This document shows, in pieces, positions 32,459 through 41,453 of a stretch of DNA of 41,453 nucleotides. The position numbers were made by a program, and so were the translations under genes. The notes beneath the pieces were generated by a model. That model worked only from the letters and a program-made list of their open reading frames with translations. It was not told the DNA's origin and ran no database searches. Origin of the DNA: Streptomyces cellostaticus (GTDB lineage Bacteria > Actinomycetota > Actinomycetes > Streptomycetales > Streptomycetaceae); assembly GCF_023630175.1 (NCBI RefSeq), contig NZ_JALLIN010000056.1, positions 1 to 41,453 of the forward strand, given 5' to 3'. The first letter of the stretch is position 1, and the number at the start of each line of letters is the position of its first letter.

Positions 32459-32578
32459 ACCCCGGGCCGGCGGGCGGCGCGCCGCCGGGAGCACCCGCGG
32501 GCCCGGCCCGACCCCGCCACCAGCGGTACGCTGACCAGCACATCGGCAATAGCACCTGCGCCCCGAAGGGACACCCTC

Positions 32579-32749
32579 ATGCCGCTCGAAGCCGGCCTTC
32601 TGGAGATCCTCGCCTGCCCCGTCTGTCACGCCCCCCTGGAGGAGCAGGACACCGAGCTGATCTGCACCGGTCAGGACTGCGGCCTGGCGTACCCGGTCCG
32701 CGACGGCATCCCGGTCCTGCTCGTGGACGAGGCCCGCCGCCCCGCCTGA
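32579..32749 (+). CDS. Trm112-like small zinc-ribbon protein
   Basis: A 56-residue protein with CPVC near the N-terminus (residues 13-16) and a second pair at Cys29/Cys34, then AYPVRDGIPVLLVDEA, the UPF0434/Trm112 signature. Trm112 proteins activate several methyltransferases; bacterial short forms are often of unknown role. ATG 32579 follows GAAGGGACACCCTC. It lies between manB and the SIS-domain gene, a linkage seen widely in actinobacteria. The four Cys suggest a zinc ribbon. Confidence 0.88.
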   Translation: MPLEAGLLEILACPVCHAPLEEQDTELICTGQDCGLAYPVRDGIPVLLVDEARRPA

Positions 32750-32774
32750 CCGCTGAGCTCCCGCCCCGCGGGCA

Positions 32775-32794
32775 GCGCGGCGGCACCGCCGCGC
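32775..32794 (+). terminator. Short hairpin downstream of the Trm112-like gene
   Basis: GCGCGGC and GCCGCGC face each other 25 bases after the stop. No T-tract, so it may only pause or process the transcript. Confidence 0.35.
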
Positions 32795-32863
32795 ACCGGC
32801 GAGGCGCCCGCCCCGCGTTCGAAGACCCCGTAACAGGAACCCGGCGACCGGAGGCTGCCGCCC

Positions 32864-33991
32864 ATGCTCGACGAATCGCTGCTGGACAGCCCGGAGGGCC
32901 TCGCCACCGCCGACCGCCGCGGCCTCCTGCGGGGCGCGGCGGAGGCCGGTGCCCGTGTACGCACCGCCGTCCGGCACGCCACCGAGGCCGGTGTGGCCGA
33001 GCTCAGGCCGGACGGCCGACCCCGCGCCGTGCTGATCGCGGGCCCCGGTGCCGCCGCCACCCACACCGCCGACCTGCTCGGCACCCTGGCCGGCCCCGGC
33101 AGCCCCGTCATCCGGCTGGCGCCCACCGGCGTCGCGCCCGCCGCCGGCGCGCTGCGCTGGGAGATCCCGGGCTGGGTCGGCTCCGTCGACCTGCTGCTCA
33201 TCGCCACTCCGGACGGCACCGAACCCAGCCTCTCCCTGCTCGCCGAGCAGGCCTACCGCCGAGGCTGCTCGGTCGTCGCCGTCGCCCCGGCCCACACCCC
33301 GCTCGCCGAGGCGATCGCCGCCGCCCACGGCATGTTCGTACCGATGGCCACGACGCCCTACGACCAGGAGGAACCCCTCGCCGCGTCCTCGCCGGGCGTC
33401 TTCTGGGCCCTGTTCACCCCGCTGCTGGCGCTGCTGGACCGCATCGGCCTGCTCGGCGCCGGGCCGGAAGCCCTGGAGAAGGTCGCCGACCGCCTGGACC
33501 ACATCGCCGAGCGCTGCGGCCCGGCCATCGCGGCCTACAGCAACCCGGCCAAGACCCTGGCCGCCGAACTCGCCGACGCGCTCCCCGTCGTATGGACGGA
33601 GGGCCCCGCGACCGGCCCCGCCGGCCGCCGGTTCGCCGCCGCCCTCGCCGAACTCGCCGGCCGCCCCGCCCTCGTCGCCGAACTCCCCGAGGCACTCGCC
33701 GAGCACAGTGCCCTGCTGGCCGGCCCGCTCGCGGCCAGCGCCGACCCGGACGACTTCTTCCGCGACCGGGTGGAGGAGCCACCCGCGATGCACGCACGCG
33801 TGGTGCTGCTCCGCGACCGCCCGATCGGCGGCCTCACCGCCGCCCCCGCCGCCCGCGACCTGGCGCTCAGCCACGACACGCCGATCAGCGAACTGGAACC
33901 CGAGGAGGGCGACGCACTGGAGACCCTCGCGGAACTGATCGCCGTCACGGATTTCGCCGCCGTTTACCTGGCGCTCGCCTCCGGGGCCTGA
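32864..33991 (+). CDS. SIS-domain protein, bifunctional phosphoglucose/phosphomannose isomerase-like
   Basis: A 375-residue protein of the PGI/PMI-like SIS family encoded between manB and manA in actinobacteria. The N-terminal SIS-like half shows AVLIAGPGAAATHTADLLGTL and VDLLLIATPDGTEPSLSLLAEQAYRRGCSVVAVAP. The C-terminal half has YSNPAKTLAAELADALPVVWTEGP and ends with EGDALETLAELIAVTDFAAVYLAL. Archaeal relatives isomerise glucose-6- and mannose-6-phosphate. Here several expected catalytic residues seem less conserved, so activity is uncertain. It may add to or regulate mannose-6-phosphate supply. The start is ATG 32864. Confidence 0.85.
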   Translation: MLDESLLDSPEGLATADRRGLLRGAAEAGARVRTAVRHATEAGVAELRPDGRPRAVLIAGPGAAATHTADLLGTLAGPGSPVIRLAPTGVAPAAGALRWEIPGWVGSVDLLLIATPDGTEPSLSLLAEQAYRRGCSVVAVAPAHTPLAEAIAAAHGMFVPMATTPYDQEEPLAASSPGVFWALFTPLLALLDRIGLLGAGPEALEKVADRLDHIAERCGPAIAAYSNPAKTLAAELADALPVVWTEGPATGPAGRRFAAALAELAGRPALVAELPEALAEHSALLAGPLAASADPDDFFRDRVEEPPAMHARVVLLRDRPIGGLTAAPAARDLALSHDTPISELEPEEGDALETLAELIAVTDFAAVYLALASGA

Positions 33992-34046
33992 CCTTGCTCA
34001 GGGCGTCGCGCCCGGGCCCGCCCGGACCGACCGCCCCGTGCCCCAC

Positions 34047-34150
34047 CACCGGGACACCGACCGGCACCGGGACACCGACCGGCACCGGCACACCGTCCGG
34101 CACCGGGACACCGTCCGGCGCCGGCACACCGTCCGGCGCCGGCACCGGAC
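34047..34150 (+). repeat. 18-bp tandem repeat upstream of manA
   Basis: Five full units and one partial unit of an 18-bp repeat (CACCGGGACACCGACCGG and variants with T or C changes) fill most of the gap between the SIS gene and manA. The units begin at 34047, 34065, 34083, 34101, 34119 and 34137. The period is a multiple of three and the repeat is open in the manA frame (Thr-Gly-Thr-Pro-type), but no start codon precedes it, so I take it as non-coding. Confidence 0.85.
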
Positions 34151-34182
34151 GAGCAGCGTACGTACGGAGACAGAGAAACCAC

Positions 34183-35334
34183 ATGGACCGCCTCGACAAC
34201 ACCGTCCGCCCCTACGCCTGGGGTTCCGCCACCGCCATCCCGCACCTCCTCGGCGTCGAGCCGAGCGGCGAACCGCAGGCCGAGATGTGGATGGGCGCCC
34301 ACCCGGGCGCTCCCTCCCGCACCGCGCGCGGAACGCTCGTCGAGGTGATCGACGCCGACCCCGAGCGCGAACTGGGCGCCGCCGCGGTCGCCAGGTTCGG
34401 CCCGCGGCTGCCGTTCCTGCTCAAGCTCCTCGCCGCCGGCGCGCCCCTCTCCCTCCAGGTGCACCCGGACCTGGAGCAGGCCCGGCAGGGCTACGCCGAC
34501 GAGGAGCGGCGGGGCGTCCCGGTCGACGCTCCGCACCGCAACTACAAGGACGCCAACCACAAGCCCGAACTGATCTGCGCGCTCACCGAGTTCGACGGCC
34601 TGTGCGGGTTCCGCGCCCCGGCCGAGGCGGCCGGCCTGCTCGACGGACTGGGCGTCGACTCCCTGAAGCCGTACGTCGACCTGCTGCGGGCGCACCCCGA
34701 GGACGCCGCCCTGCGGGAGGTCCTCACCGCCGTCCTCACCGCCGACCCGCGGGAAATGGCGCACACGGTCGCCGAGGCCACCGCCGCCTGCACCCGTCTC
34801 GGCGGCGACTACGCCCCCTACGCCGGCCTCGCCCACCACTACCCGGGCGACCCCGGCGTCATCGCGGCCATGCTCCTCAACCACGTCCGGCTGCAGCCCG
34901 GAGAGGCACTGTTCCTCGGCGCCGGCATCCCGCACGCCTACCTCGACGGCCTCGGCGTCGAGATCATGGCCAACTCCGACAACGTCCTGCGCTGCGGCCT
35001 GACCCCCAAGCACGTCGACGTCCCCGAACTGCTGCGCATCGTCCGCTTCGAGGCGGGCGACCCGGGCGTGCTGCGCCCCGAGGCCGCCCCGGACGGCGAG
35101 GAGGTCTACGAGACCCCGATCGACGAGTTCCGGCTCTCCCGGTTCGCCCTGTCCGAGGGCGGCACCACCCACGACCTCACCCTCGGCACCCCGCAGATCC
35201 TGCTCTGCACGGCCGGTTCCGTCCGGGCCGGTGAGCACGAGCTGACCCCCGGCCGGTCGGTCTTCGTCCCGGCGGGGGAGAAGGCCGAGGTGTCCGGGGC
35301 GGGTACGGTCTTCCGCGCCACTGTGATCGTATGA
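34183..35334 (+). CDS. manA: Mannose-6-phosphate isomerase, class I
   Basis: A 383-residue zinc enzyme interconverting fructose-6-phosphate and mannose-6-phosphate. Type I signatures are AYAWGS-like PYAWGSATAIPHLL near the N-terminus, the zinc ligand motif LSLQVHPD (about residue 89), NHKPELICALTEFDGLCGFR, and GIPHAYLDGLGVEIMANSDNVLRCGLTPKHVD. The metal-binding Gln-x-His, Glu and His residues are all present. It is the first step to GDP-mannose with manB and manC in this window, and I recall the S. coelicolor homologue as SCO3025. ATG 34183 follows GGAGACAGAG, just after an 18-bp tandem repeat. Confidence 0.94.
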   Translation: MDRLDNTVRPYAWGSATAIPHLLGVEPSGEPQAEMWMGAHPGAPSRTARGTLVEVIDADPERELGAAAVARFGPRLPFLLKLLAAGAPLSLQVHPDLEQARQGYADEERRGVPVDAPHRNYKDANHKPELICALTEFDGLCGFRAPAEAAGLLDGLGVDSLKPYVDLLRAHPEDAALREVLTAVLTADPREMAHTVAEATAACTRLGGDYAPYAGLAHHYPGDPGVIAAMLLNHVRLQPGEALFLGAGIPHAYLDGLGVEIMANSDNVLRCGLTPKHVDVPELLRIVRFEAGDPGVLRPEAAPDGEEVYETPIDEFRLSRFALSEGGTTHDLTLGTPQILLCTAGSVRAGEHELTPGRSVFVPAGEKAEVSGAGTVFRATVIV

Positions 35335-35466
35335 CCGAGACTGTGGACACCTGACACGTCGCCACCCGTACGGGCTGCAACAATGACCCACCGGCAAAGC
35401 ACGGGCAAAGCCGGGTACACGCCTGGACGGCGTGGACGGACGAGGGCGAAGGGACAACGCGGACAC

Positions 35467-36447
35467 ATGAGCGCGTCAGGCAGTACCAGGGCGATCATGG
35501 CGGCACTCGGCGCCAACCTCGCGATCGCGGCGTCGAAGTTCGTGGCGTTCGCGTTCAGCGGCTCGTCGTCGATGCTCGCCGAGGGTGTCCACTCCGTCGC
35601 CGACTCCGGCAACCAGTTCCTGCTGCTGATCGGCGGCAAGAAGGCGCAGCGCGAGGCGACCCCCCAGCATCCCTTCGGCTACGGCCGAGAGCGCTACATC
35701 TACGCGTTCCTCGTCTCGATCGTCCTGTTCTCCATCGGCGGCATGTTCGCCATCTACGAGGGCTACGAGAAGATCACCCACCCCCACCCGGTCGAGCACT
35801 GGTACTGGCCGGTGGGGGTCCTGCTCTTCGCGGTCGTCGCCGAGGGCTTCTCCTTCCGCACGGCCATCAAGGAGTCCAACGAACTGCGCGGCAAGCTGTC
35901 CTGGTCGCAGTTCATCCGCCGCGCCAAGGCCCCCGAACTGCCCGTCGTCCTGCTGGAGGACTTCGGCGCACTCATCGGTCTGGTCCTCGCCCTCGGCGGG
36001 GTGGGCCTGGCCCTGCTCACGGGCGACGGCGTCTGGGACGGCGTCGGCACCGTCTGCATCGGCGTCCTGCTGGTCTGCATCGCCCTCGTGCTCGCCGCCG
36101 AGACCAAGTCGCTGCTGCTCGGAGAGGCCGCGGGCATCGAGGAGGTCCGGAAGATCGAGGCCGCGATCGTCGACGGCGACACCGTCACCGGCGTCATCCA
36201 CATGCGCACCCTCCACCTCGGCCCCGAGGAACTGCTGATCGCCGCCAAGATCGCCGTCCAGCACGACGACACGGCCGGCGAGGTCGCCAACGCCATCAAC
36301 GCGGCCGAGGCCCGCATCCGCGCCGCCGTCCCCATCGCCCGCGTGATCTATCTCGAACCCGACATCTACAGCGAGGCCGAGGCCGCCAAGGGCCCGGACC
36401 CGGAGGCGACCCCGGGCGGGCCCGCCCCGCAGGAGGCCGGCCACTGA
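35467..36447 (+). CDS. Cation diffusion facilitator family transporter
   Basis: A 326-residue membrane transporter with about six helices. The first segment AIMAALGANLAIAASKFVAFAFSG leads to SSSMLAEGVHSVADSGNQ, where the HxxxD-type pair binds the metal. A second site is seen in LLEDFGALIGLVLALGG. After the helices comes the cytoplasmic domain with VTGVIHMRTLHLGPEELLIAAKI. These features fit a proton-coupled exporter of zinc or another divalent metal; the exact ion cannot be told. The Asp at the second site (ED) and the lack of a His-rich loop are family variants. ATG 35467 is preferred over an upstream GTG whose extension looks non-coding. Confidence 0.9.
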   Translation: MSASGSTRAIMAALGANLAIAASKFVAFAFSGSSSMLAEGVHSVADSGNQFLLLIGGKKAQREATPQHPFGYGRERYIYAFLVSIVLFSIGGMFAIYEGYEKITHPHPVEHWYWPVGVLLFAVVAEGFSFRTAIKESNELRGKLSWSQFIRRAKAPELPVVLLEDFGALIGLVLALGGVGLALLTGDGVWDGVGTVCIGVLLVCIALVLAAETKSLLLGEAAGIEEVRKIEAAIVDGDTVTGVIHMRTLHLGPEELLIAAKIAVQHDDTAGEVANAINAAEARIRAAVPIARVIYLEPDIYSEAEAAKGPDPEATPGGPAPQEAGH

Positions 36448-36698
36448 TTGACGGGAACTCTTCGAAGGCGGACTGGGGGCTCCACCGTCTCCCGGTGTAG
36501 CTTGGGACGGAGCCAGACGTCGCTGCTGATGGCGGTCGGGCGGTCCCGCAGCGGACCGTCCGAGGGAGAGAGGGCCTCCGACGGACTGCGCTGCGCGCAC
36601 GCGGGCATGCCTGTGTCCTCTTCTCGGGCACCCCTGTGTCCGCCGCCGCGCAGACCAGCCGTACCCACCTCGACCCAAACCCCGAGGAGCAGCTCGCA
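36448..36698 (+). promoter_or_regulatory. Long leader region of ahcY with competing hairpins
   Basis: TAGCTT at 36498-36503 may be the -10, giving a leader of about 190 bases. Within it GGGCGGTCC (36538-36546) pairs with GGACCGTCC (36553-36561). The segment 36556-36565 can instead pair with 36575-36584 (nine of ten bases). The two hairpins exclude each other, as in an attenuator or riboswitch. I do not recognise the consensus of the known S-adenosylhomocysteine riboswitch here. Confidence 0.4.
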
Positions 36699-38156
<1,458 letters not shown>

Positions 38157-38173
38157 GTCCGCAGTCCCGCTCG

Positions 38174-38263
38174 CCGGGGAGCGCACGGGTGCACCCCCAC
38201 GCTCCCCGGCGGCAGGTCCGCCGATCCGCAGAGGCAGGCCCCCGCACCCCCGTGCCGGGGGCC
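38174..38263 (+). terminator. Two terminator hairpins after ahcY
   Basis: The first pairs CGCCGGGGAGCG with CGCTCCCCGGCG (38174-38213); the second pairs AGGCCCCCGCAC with GTGCCGGGGGCCT (38236-38263, with one bulge). Confidence 0.65.
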
Positions 38264-38345
38264 TGACCCTTCGGCCCCGGACGGGGCCTCGGACCGGACC
38301 AGCAGCCGCAGCCGGACCGCCGGCCCGTCAAGACCCAGGACCCCC

Positions 38346-38957
38346 ATGCCACGCGGCCGATATTCGCTCCACGATCCGCACGATCACACCCCCCTCGGGG
38401 AAGAGCACTTCCAGTGCGCGCCGGGCCCCTCCGGCTGGCGCTACGTCTCCCAGCTGACCACCCCCGCCGGCGACCACCAGGGCTCGGTCGATCTCACCCT
38501 GGACGACCTCGGCCGGCCCATCCGCCTCGAACTGCACGCGGGAGGCTGGCAGGTGCGAGGCGCCGCCCTCGAAGGCGTCACCTGGGTCCGCACCGACGCC
38601 ACCGGAACCCATGCCGCCGAAGGCAACGTGCGCGCCCACGCCTTCACCGGCACGTCCCCCGCGTTCCTCGTCGCCACCGCCCGTCTCCTGCGCCTCACCC
38701 CCTCCTCGGCGACCCGTGTGCGCCTCGTGGCCTTCACCGACCCGGTCCTCGCCCCCCGGACCCTGGACCAGTCCTGGACCTTGCTGGACAGCGAAGCACA
38801 CGACACTGACAACGGCCCCCTCACCGTGGACGCATACCAGGTCACAGCCCTGGACACGGGCGAGAGGCACACCGTGCACATCGCCGGGGACGTGGTTCTG
38901 TCCGCGCCCTGGATCGAGCTGGAAGACCTCCGATCACCGCCGTCCCGCTCCGACTGA
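38346..38957 (+). CDS. Conserved hypothetical protein
   Basis: A 203-residue soluble protein, start ATG 38346. It is rich in beta-strand-like alternating residues (GWRYVSQLTTPAGDHQGSVDLTLDDLGRPIRLELHAGGWQVRG) and has neither signal peptide nor membrane helix. The pattern recalls putative lipid- or glycolipid-binding beta-barrel proteins, but I cannot assign a family with confidence. The spacing from ahcY (about 190 bases with terminators) suggests its own promoter. Codon bias is typical of the chromosome. Confidence 0.7.
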   Translation: MPRGRYSLHDPHDHTPLGEEHFQCAPGPSGWRYVSQLTTPAGDHQGSVDLTLDDLGRPIRLELHAGGWQVRGAALEGVTWVRTDATGTHAAEGNVRAHAFTGTSPAFLVATARLLRLTPSSATRVRLVAFTDPVLAPRTLDQSWTLLDSEAHDTDNGPLTVDAYQVTALDTGERHTVHIAGDVVLSAPWIELEDLRSPPSRSD

Positions 38958-38972
38958 GCGGCCGCCGGTGCC

Positions 38973-39971
38973 TCAGGCCGGCGGCGCGAATCCGGTGGCC
39001 GGGCGCCCGGCGGGCGACTCCGCAACCGGCGCGGACGGCGCGGACGGCGTGGACGGCGCCACGGGAATCCGTGGTGGAGCCGAGGCCGGGGGCCGACCCG
39101 TCTCCGGCGCGGTCGGCGGCGAGTGGCCGGACGCACCACCGGCGGCCCCCCAGGGCCCAGTGGACTCCCCGGGCGCCCCGGGCGCGGAGGCAGCGGACGA
39201 TCCCTCCGGCGCACCCTCCCCGGCCCCGCCGAAAGCCCTCCTGGCCTCGCGGGACTGCCGTTCCTGGACCACGGCGGCCAGGAAGGCCGCCGGGTGCTCG
39301 CCGTGCGGCACCGGAGCACCCGTGCGCGCCGCGACGTCCGCCGCGAGCCGCTGCGCCATCTCCCAGGACACCTGCGGATCCAGTTGCCGCATCCGCGTCA
39401 GGTACTGCCGGACGGCGAGCCACAGCCCGTCCGGTACGGCCGACAGGTCCAGCTCGGCGAACCGTCCCGCGAGCCACGGCGGCGGCGGAGGCACCTGGCC
39501 GGTCTGCCCGGCGGGAATCCGCTCACGCACGACCAGGGTGCCCGCGAACACGTCGCCGAGCCGCCGCCCCCGCGCCGACACGAGCGAGGCGATGCAGGCC
39601 ACCACTCCGAACGTCATCAGGATCTCGACCACACCGATGGCGCCGCGCACCAACGAGTGCCGGAACCGGACGGGCCCACCGTCGTCCCGCACCACACGCA
39701 GCCCGAACACCAGCTTCCCCAGTGAGCGGCCGTGGCTGAGGGTCTCCACCGCGATCGGCCCGCCGACCAGCACCAGCAGGAAGGAGGCGATCGACAGCGC
39801 GATCTGAGCGGCCTCGTCGAGAGACGACGTCGCCGCCACCAGCGCGAGCGTCACGCCCATGTACGCGAACACGGCCACGACCAGGTCGAGCAGCACGGCC
39901 AAGGCCCTGCTCGGCAACTTCGCGGGCCGCAATTCGAGCGCCACCGCCTCGCCGGTCACCAGCTCACTCAC
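38973..39971 (-). CDS. RDD family membrane protein
   Basis: A 332-residue protein. The N-terminal RDD domain (about 1-160) has three to four membrane helices with PSRALAVLLDLVVAVFAYM and SLGKLVFGLRVVRDDGG, including the conserved Arg and Asp residues that give the family its name. A soluble C-terminal part holds a Gln/Arg-rich helix and a long Pro/Ser/Gly-rich tail (about 255-332). RDD proteins are proposed ion exchangers or membrane chaperones, but most are uncharacterised. GTG 39971 follows AAGGACGACAGG. It is divergent from the SpoIIM-like gene, a pairing common in actinobacteria. Confidence 0.9.
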   Translation of the reverse strand: MSELVTGEAVALELRPAKLPSRALAVLLDLVVAVFAYMGVTLALVAATSSLDEAAQIALSIASFLLVLVGGPIAVETLSHGRSLGKLVFGLRVVRDDGGPVRFRHSLVRGAIGVVEILMTFGVVACIASLVSARGRRLGDVFAGTLVVRERIPAGQTGQVPPPPPWLAGRFAELDLSAVPDGLWLAVRQYLTRMRQLDPQVSWEMAQRLAADVAARTGAPVPHGEHPAAFLAAVVQERQSREARRAFGGAGEGAPEGSSAASAPGAPGESTGPWGAAGGASGHSPPTAPETGRPPASAPPRIPVAPSTPSAPSAPVAESPAGRPATGFAPPA

Positions 39972-40114
39972 GCCTGTCGTCCTTCCCCTGGCCTGCCCCG
40001 TGAACCGCAAGTCTGCCAAGCTGAGGGCGCATCGCGCCGCAGTACGACAAGCTGAACGCAACAAGAGCATCCACGACGAGCAGTGGACGACCAGCCGAGG
40101 AGCAGGCAGACCCC

Positions 40115-41122
40115 ATGGACCTGGACGTCTTCGTCTCCGCCCACCGCGCCGAGTGGGACCGCCTCGACGCCCTGCTCCGCCGCCGGCGCCGCCTCGACGG
40201 AACCGAGGCGGACGAGCTCGTCGTCCTCTACCAGCGCACCGCCACCCACCTCTCGCTCATCCAGTCCAGTGCTCCCGACCCCCAGCTGACGGGCCGGCTC
40301 AGCCAACTGGTGGCACGCGCGCGCAGTGCCGTGACCGGCACCCGCCGCGCGTCATGGCGGGACGTCACGCGGTTCCTGGGGCAGGGGTTCCCGGCCGCGG
40401 TCTATCGCGCGCGTCGCTGGTGGGTGCCCACCGCGCTGGTCTCCACCGCCGTCGCCGTCCTTCTGGGCTGGTGGATAGGCACCCACCCGGAGGTCCAGTC
40501 GACCATCGCGGCTCCCAGCCAACTGCGTGAGCTGACCCGGCCCGGCGGCGAGTACGAGACCTACTACTCCAGCCATCCCGCGGCGTCCTTCGCCGCCCAG
40601 GTATGGACGAACAACGCCCAGGCGGCGGCGATGTGCCTGGTCCTGGGGATCTTCCTGGGCCTGCCGGTGCTCTTCATCCTCTTCGAGAACATGCTCAACC
40701 TGGCGGTCGGCATCGGCCTGATGTCGTCCGCCGGCCGCCTCGACACCTTCCTCGGGCTGATCCTCCCGCACGGACTGCTGGAACTGACCGCGGTCTTCGT
40801 CGCCGCCGGCACCGGTCTGCGCCTCGGCTGGACCCTCGTCGACCCGGGTCCGCGCAGTCGCCGTACCGCGCTCGCCGAAGAGGGCCGGGCCGCGGTCGGC
40901 ATGGCCATCGGCCTCGCGCTCGTCCTCTTCGTCTCCGGTGCCATCGAAGGCTTCGTCACTCCGTCCGGGCTGCCCACCTGGGCCCGTATCGGCATCGGGA
41001 TCGCAGCCGAGCTGGCCTTCCTGGCGTACGTCTTCGTCCTGGGGGGCCGCGCGGTGCGGGCCGGCGAGACGGGCGACATCGAGGCGGCCGAGCGCAGCTC
41101 CACCGTGCCCCTGGCCGCCTGA
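40115..41122 (+). CDS. SpoIIM-like (stage II sporulation protein M) membrane protein
   Basis: A 335-residue protein. A helical cytoplasmic N-terminus (1-95, MDLDVFVSAHRAEWDRLDALLRR-type) leads to about six membrane helices beginning at VPTALVSTAVAVLLGWWIG. The NNAQAAAMCLVLGIFLGLPVLFILFENMLNLAVG block and the PHGLLELTAVFVAAGTGLRLGW block are the family hallmarks. In Bacillus SpoIIM belongs to the DMP engulfment complex with a peptidoglycan hydrolase; Streptomyces does not engulf, so the role here is likely a general membrane one, with the RDD partner encoded divergently. The ATG lies in a short region with weak Shine-Dalgarno. The C-terminus is Ala/Glu-rich. Confidence 0.92.
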   Translation: MDLDVFVSAHRAEWDRLDALLRRRRRLDGTEADELVVLYQRTATHLSLIQSSAPDPQLTGRLSQLVARARSAVTGTRRASWRDVTRFLGQGFPAAVYRARRWWVPTALVSTAVAVLLGWWIGTHPEVQSTIAAPSQLRELTRPGGEYETYYSSHPAASFAAQVWTNNAQAAAMCLVLGIFLGLPVLFILFENMLNLAVGIGLMSSAGRLDTFLGLILPHGLLELTAVFVAAGTGLRLGWTLVDPGPRSRRTALAEEGRAAVGMAIGLALVLFVSGAIEGFVTPSGLPTWARIGIGIAAELAFLAYVFVLGGRAVRAGETGDIEAAERSSTVPLAA

Positions 41123-41175
41123 TGTGCATCCACGGTCTCTGAGCTGCTAGTCTCTGGTTCGCCCCGCAAGAGCCG

Positions 41176-41204
41176 TTGACACGGCCCGAGCGGGGAGGTA
41201 GATT
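41176..41204 (+). promoter_or_regulatory. rrn promoter P1
   Basis: TTGACA and TAGATT are separated by 17 bases, a near-perfect housekeeping promoter, 54 bases after the SpoIIM-like gene. Confidence 0.85.
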
Positions 41205-41222
41205 CAAACAGTTGCCTAGAAC

Positions 41223-41252
41223 TGGACAGGTTCGGGGCTGATCGTTTAGAAT
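41223..41252 (+). promoter_or_regulatory. rrn promoter P2
   Basis: TGGACA and TAGAAT are separated by 18 bases. It lies 48 bases after P1 in a region that matches known Streptomyces ribosomal RNA leaders. Confidence 0.7.
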
Positions 41253-41346
41253 CTACTTGCTTCCCAAGGATCGCGGACGCGATCGAGGAGAAGCACCCCC
41301 TCCGAATTACTCAGAAATGAGTGGCCGGTCAGATCGGCCAAAAACT

Positions 41347-41362
41347 TCTGATAAAGTCGGAA
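41347..41362 (+). promoter_or_regulatory. rrn promoter P3 (-10 region)
   Basis: TCTGATAAAGTCGGAA contains the -10 TAAAGT (41352-41357). It has no clear -35. It is one of two copies of a motif characteristic of Streptomyces rrn leaders. Confidence 0.65.
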
Positions 41363-41428
41363 CCGCCGGAAAGGGAAACGCGAGAGCGGGAACCTGGAAA
41401 GCACCGAGGAAATCGGGTCGAGAAAAGA

Positions 41429-41444
41429 TCTGATAGAGTCGGAA
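41429..41444 (+). promoter_or_regulatory. rrn promoter P4 (-10 region)
   Basis: TCTGATAGAGTCGGAA contains the -10 TAGAGT (41434-41439), a near-copy of the P3 motif 82 bases downstream of it. The 16S rRNA gene is expected within a few hundred bases beyond the window. Confidence 0.7.
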
Positions 41445-41453
41445 ACGCAAGAC

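Noticed and set aside
34047..34150. CRISPR-like array
   Set aside because: The 18-bp units are contiguous with no spacers, so this is a simple tandem repeat.
33592..34182. N-terminal extension of manA through the 18-bp repeats
   Set aside because: The frame is open, but no start codon with a ribosome-binding site precedes it and ManA proteins start at MDRLDNTVRPYAWG-like sequences.
36508..36698. Known S-adenosylhomocysteine riboswitch
   Set aside because: The position is right but I cannot match the published consensus. I report only competing hairpins.

Overview
This window is chromosomal DNA from a Streptomyces or very close relative. It is extremely GC-rich with strong G/C third-position bias and many GTG starts. 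It carries an 87-residue WhiB that, from memory, matches the Streptomyces developmental regulator throughout, and its last 300 bases are a recognisable Streptomyces ribosomal RNA promoter region. From memory, the gene order follows the S. coelicolor block running from fadE through a cluster of LytR-CpsA-Psr (LCP) genes, manC, the F420 genes, whiB, manB and manA to ahcY, and then an rrn operon.

Region 1 (about 1-3,505) is accessory DNA. It holds short minus-strand genes (a DUF397-like protein, two small proteins, a Scr1-type helix-turn-helix regulator overlapping a DUF6879-type protein, and a 63-residue protein). It ends abruptly at a 22-codon remnant of an acyl-CoA dehydrogenase 3' end (3,506-3,571), which suggests that a genomic island integrated into that gene.

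Region 2 (3,572-17,331) is cell-envelope DNA: a cysteine-rich cytosolic copper-storage-like protein, a methyltransferase, five separate LCP glycopolymer transferases interleaved with a thioesterase and a family 2 glycosyltransferase, an AMP-ligase-like protein, and a secreted PGRP-type amidase.

Region 3 (17,331-24,423) holds manC, a DNA glycosylase, the F420 pair fbiA/fbiB, a cysteine dioxygenase behind a short ORF with four consecutive Cys codons, and whiB. Four related elements bounded by CTAG or a one-base variant lie at three loci (4,980-5,092; 18,794-19,029; 20,094-20,258). They supply the stop codons of three neighbouring genes.

Region 4 (24,424-41,122) is a mostly co-directional core set: a very large membrane glycosyltransferase overlapping a DUF5719 protein, a metallopeptidase-like protein, DUF3499, manB, a Trm112-like protein, a SIS-domain isomerase-like protein, manA, a cation diffusion facilitator, ahcY, a hypothetical protein, an RDD membrane protein and a SpoIIM-like membrane protein. 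The window ends in tandem rrn promoters with the 16S gene expected just beyond.

The central theme is supply of GDP-mannose (manA, manB, manC) and assembly or attachment of surface glycopolymers (glycosyltransferases, LCP enzymes). These sit beside developmental control (whiB), F420 synthesis and the methyl cycle (ahcY). Much of this block (whiB2, fbiA/B, manB, the SIS gene, manA, sahH, an LCP gene) is also clustered in mycobacteria, so it is an old actinobacterial neighbourhood. I did not find a clearly new multi-gene system. The most unusual features are the CTAG elements, the polycysteine leader and the truncated fadE junction.
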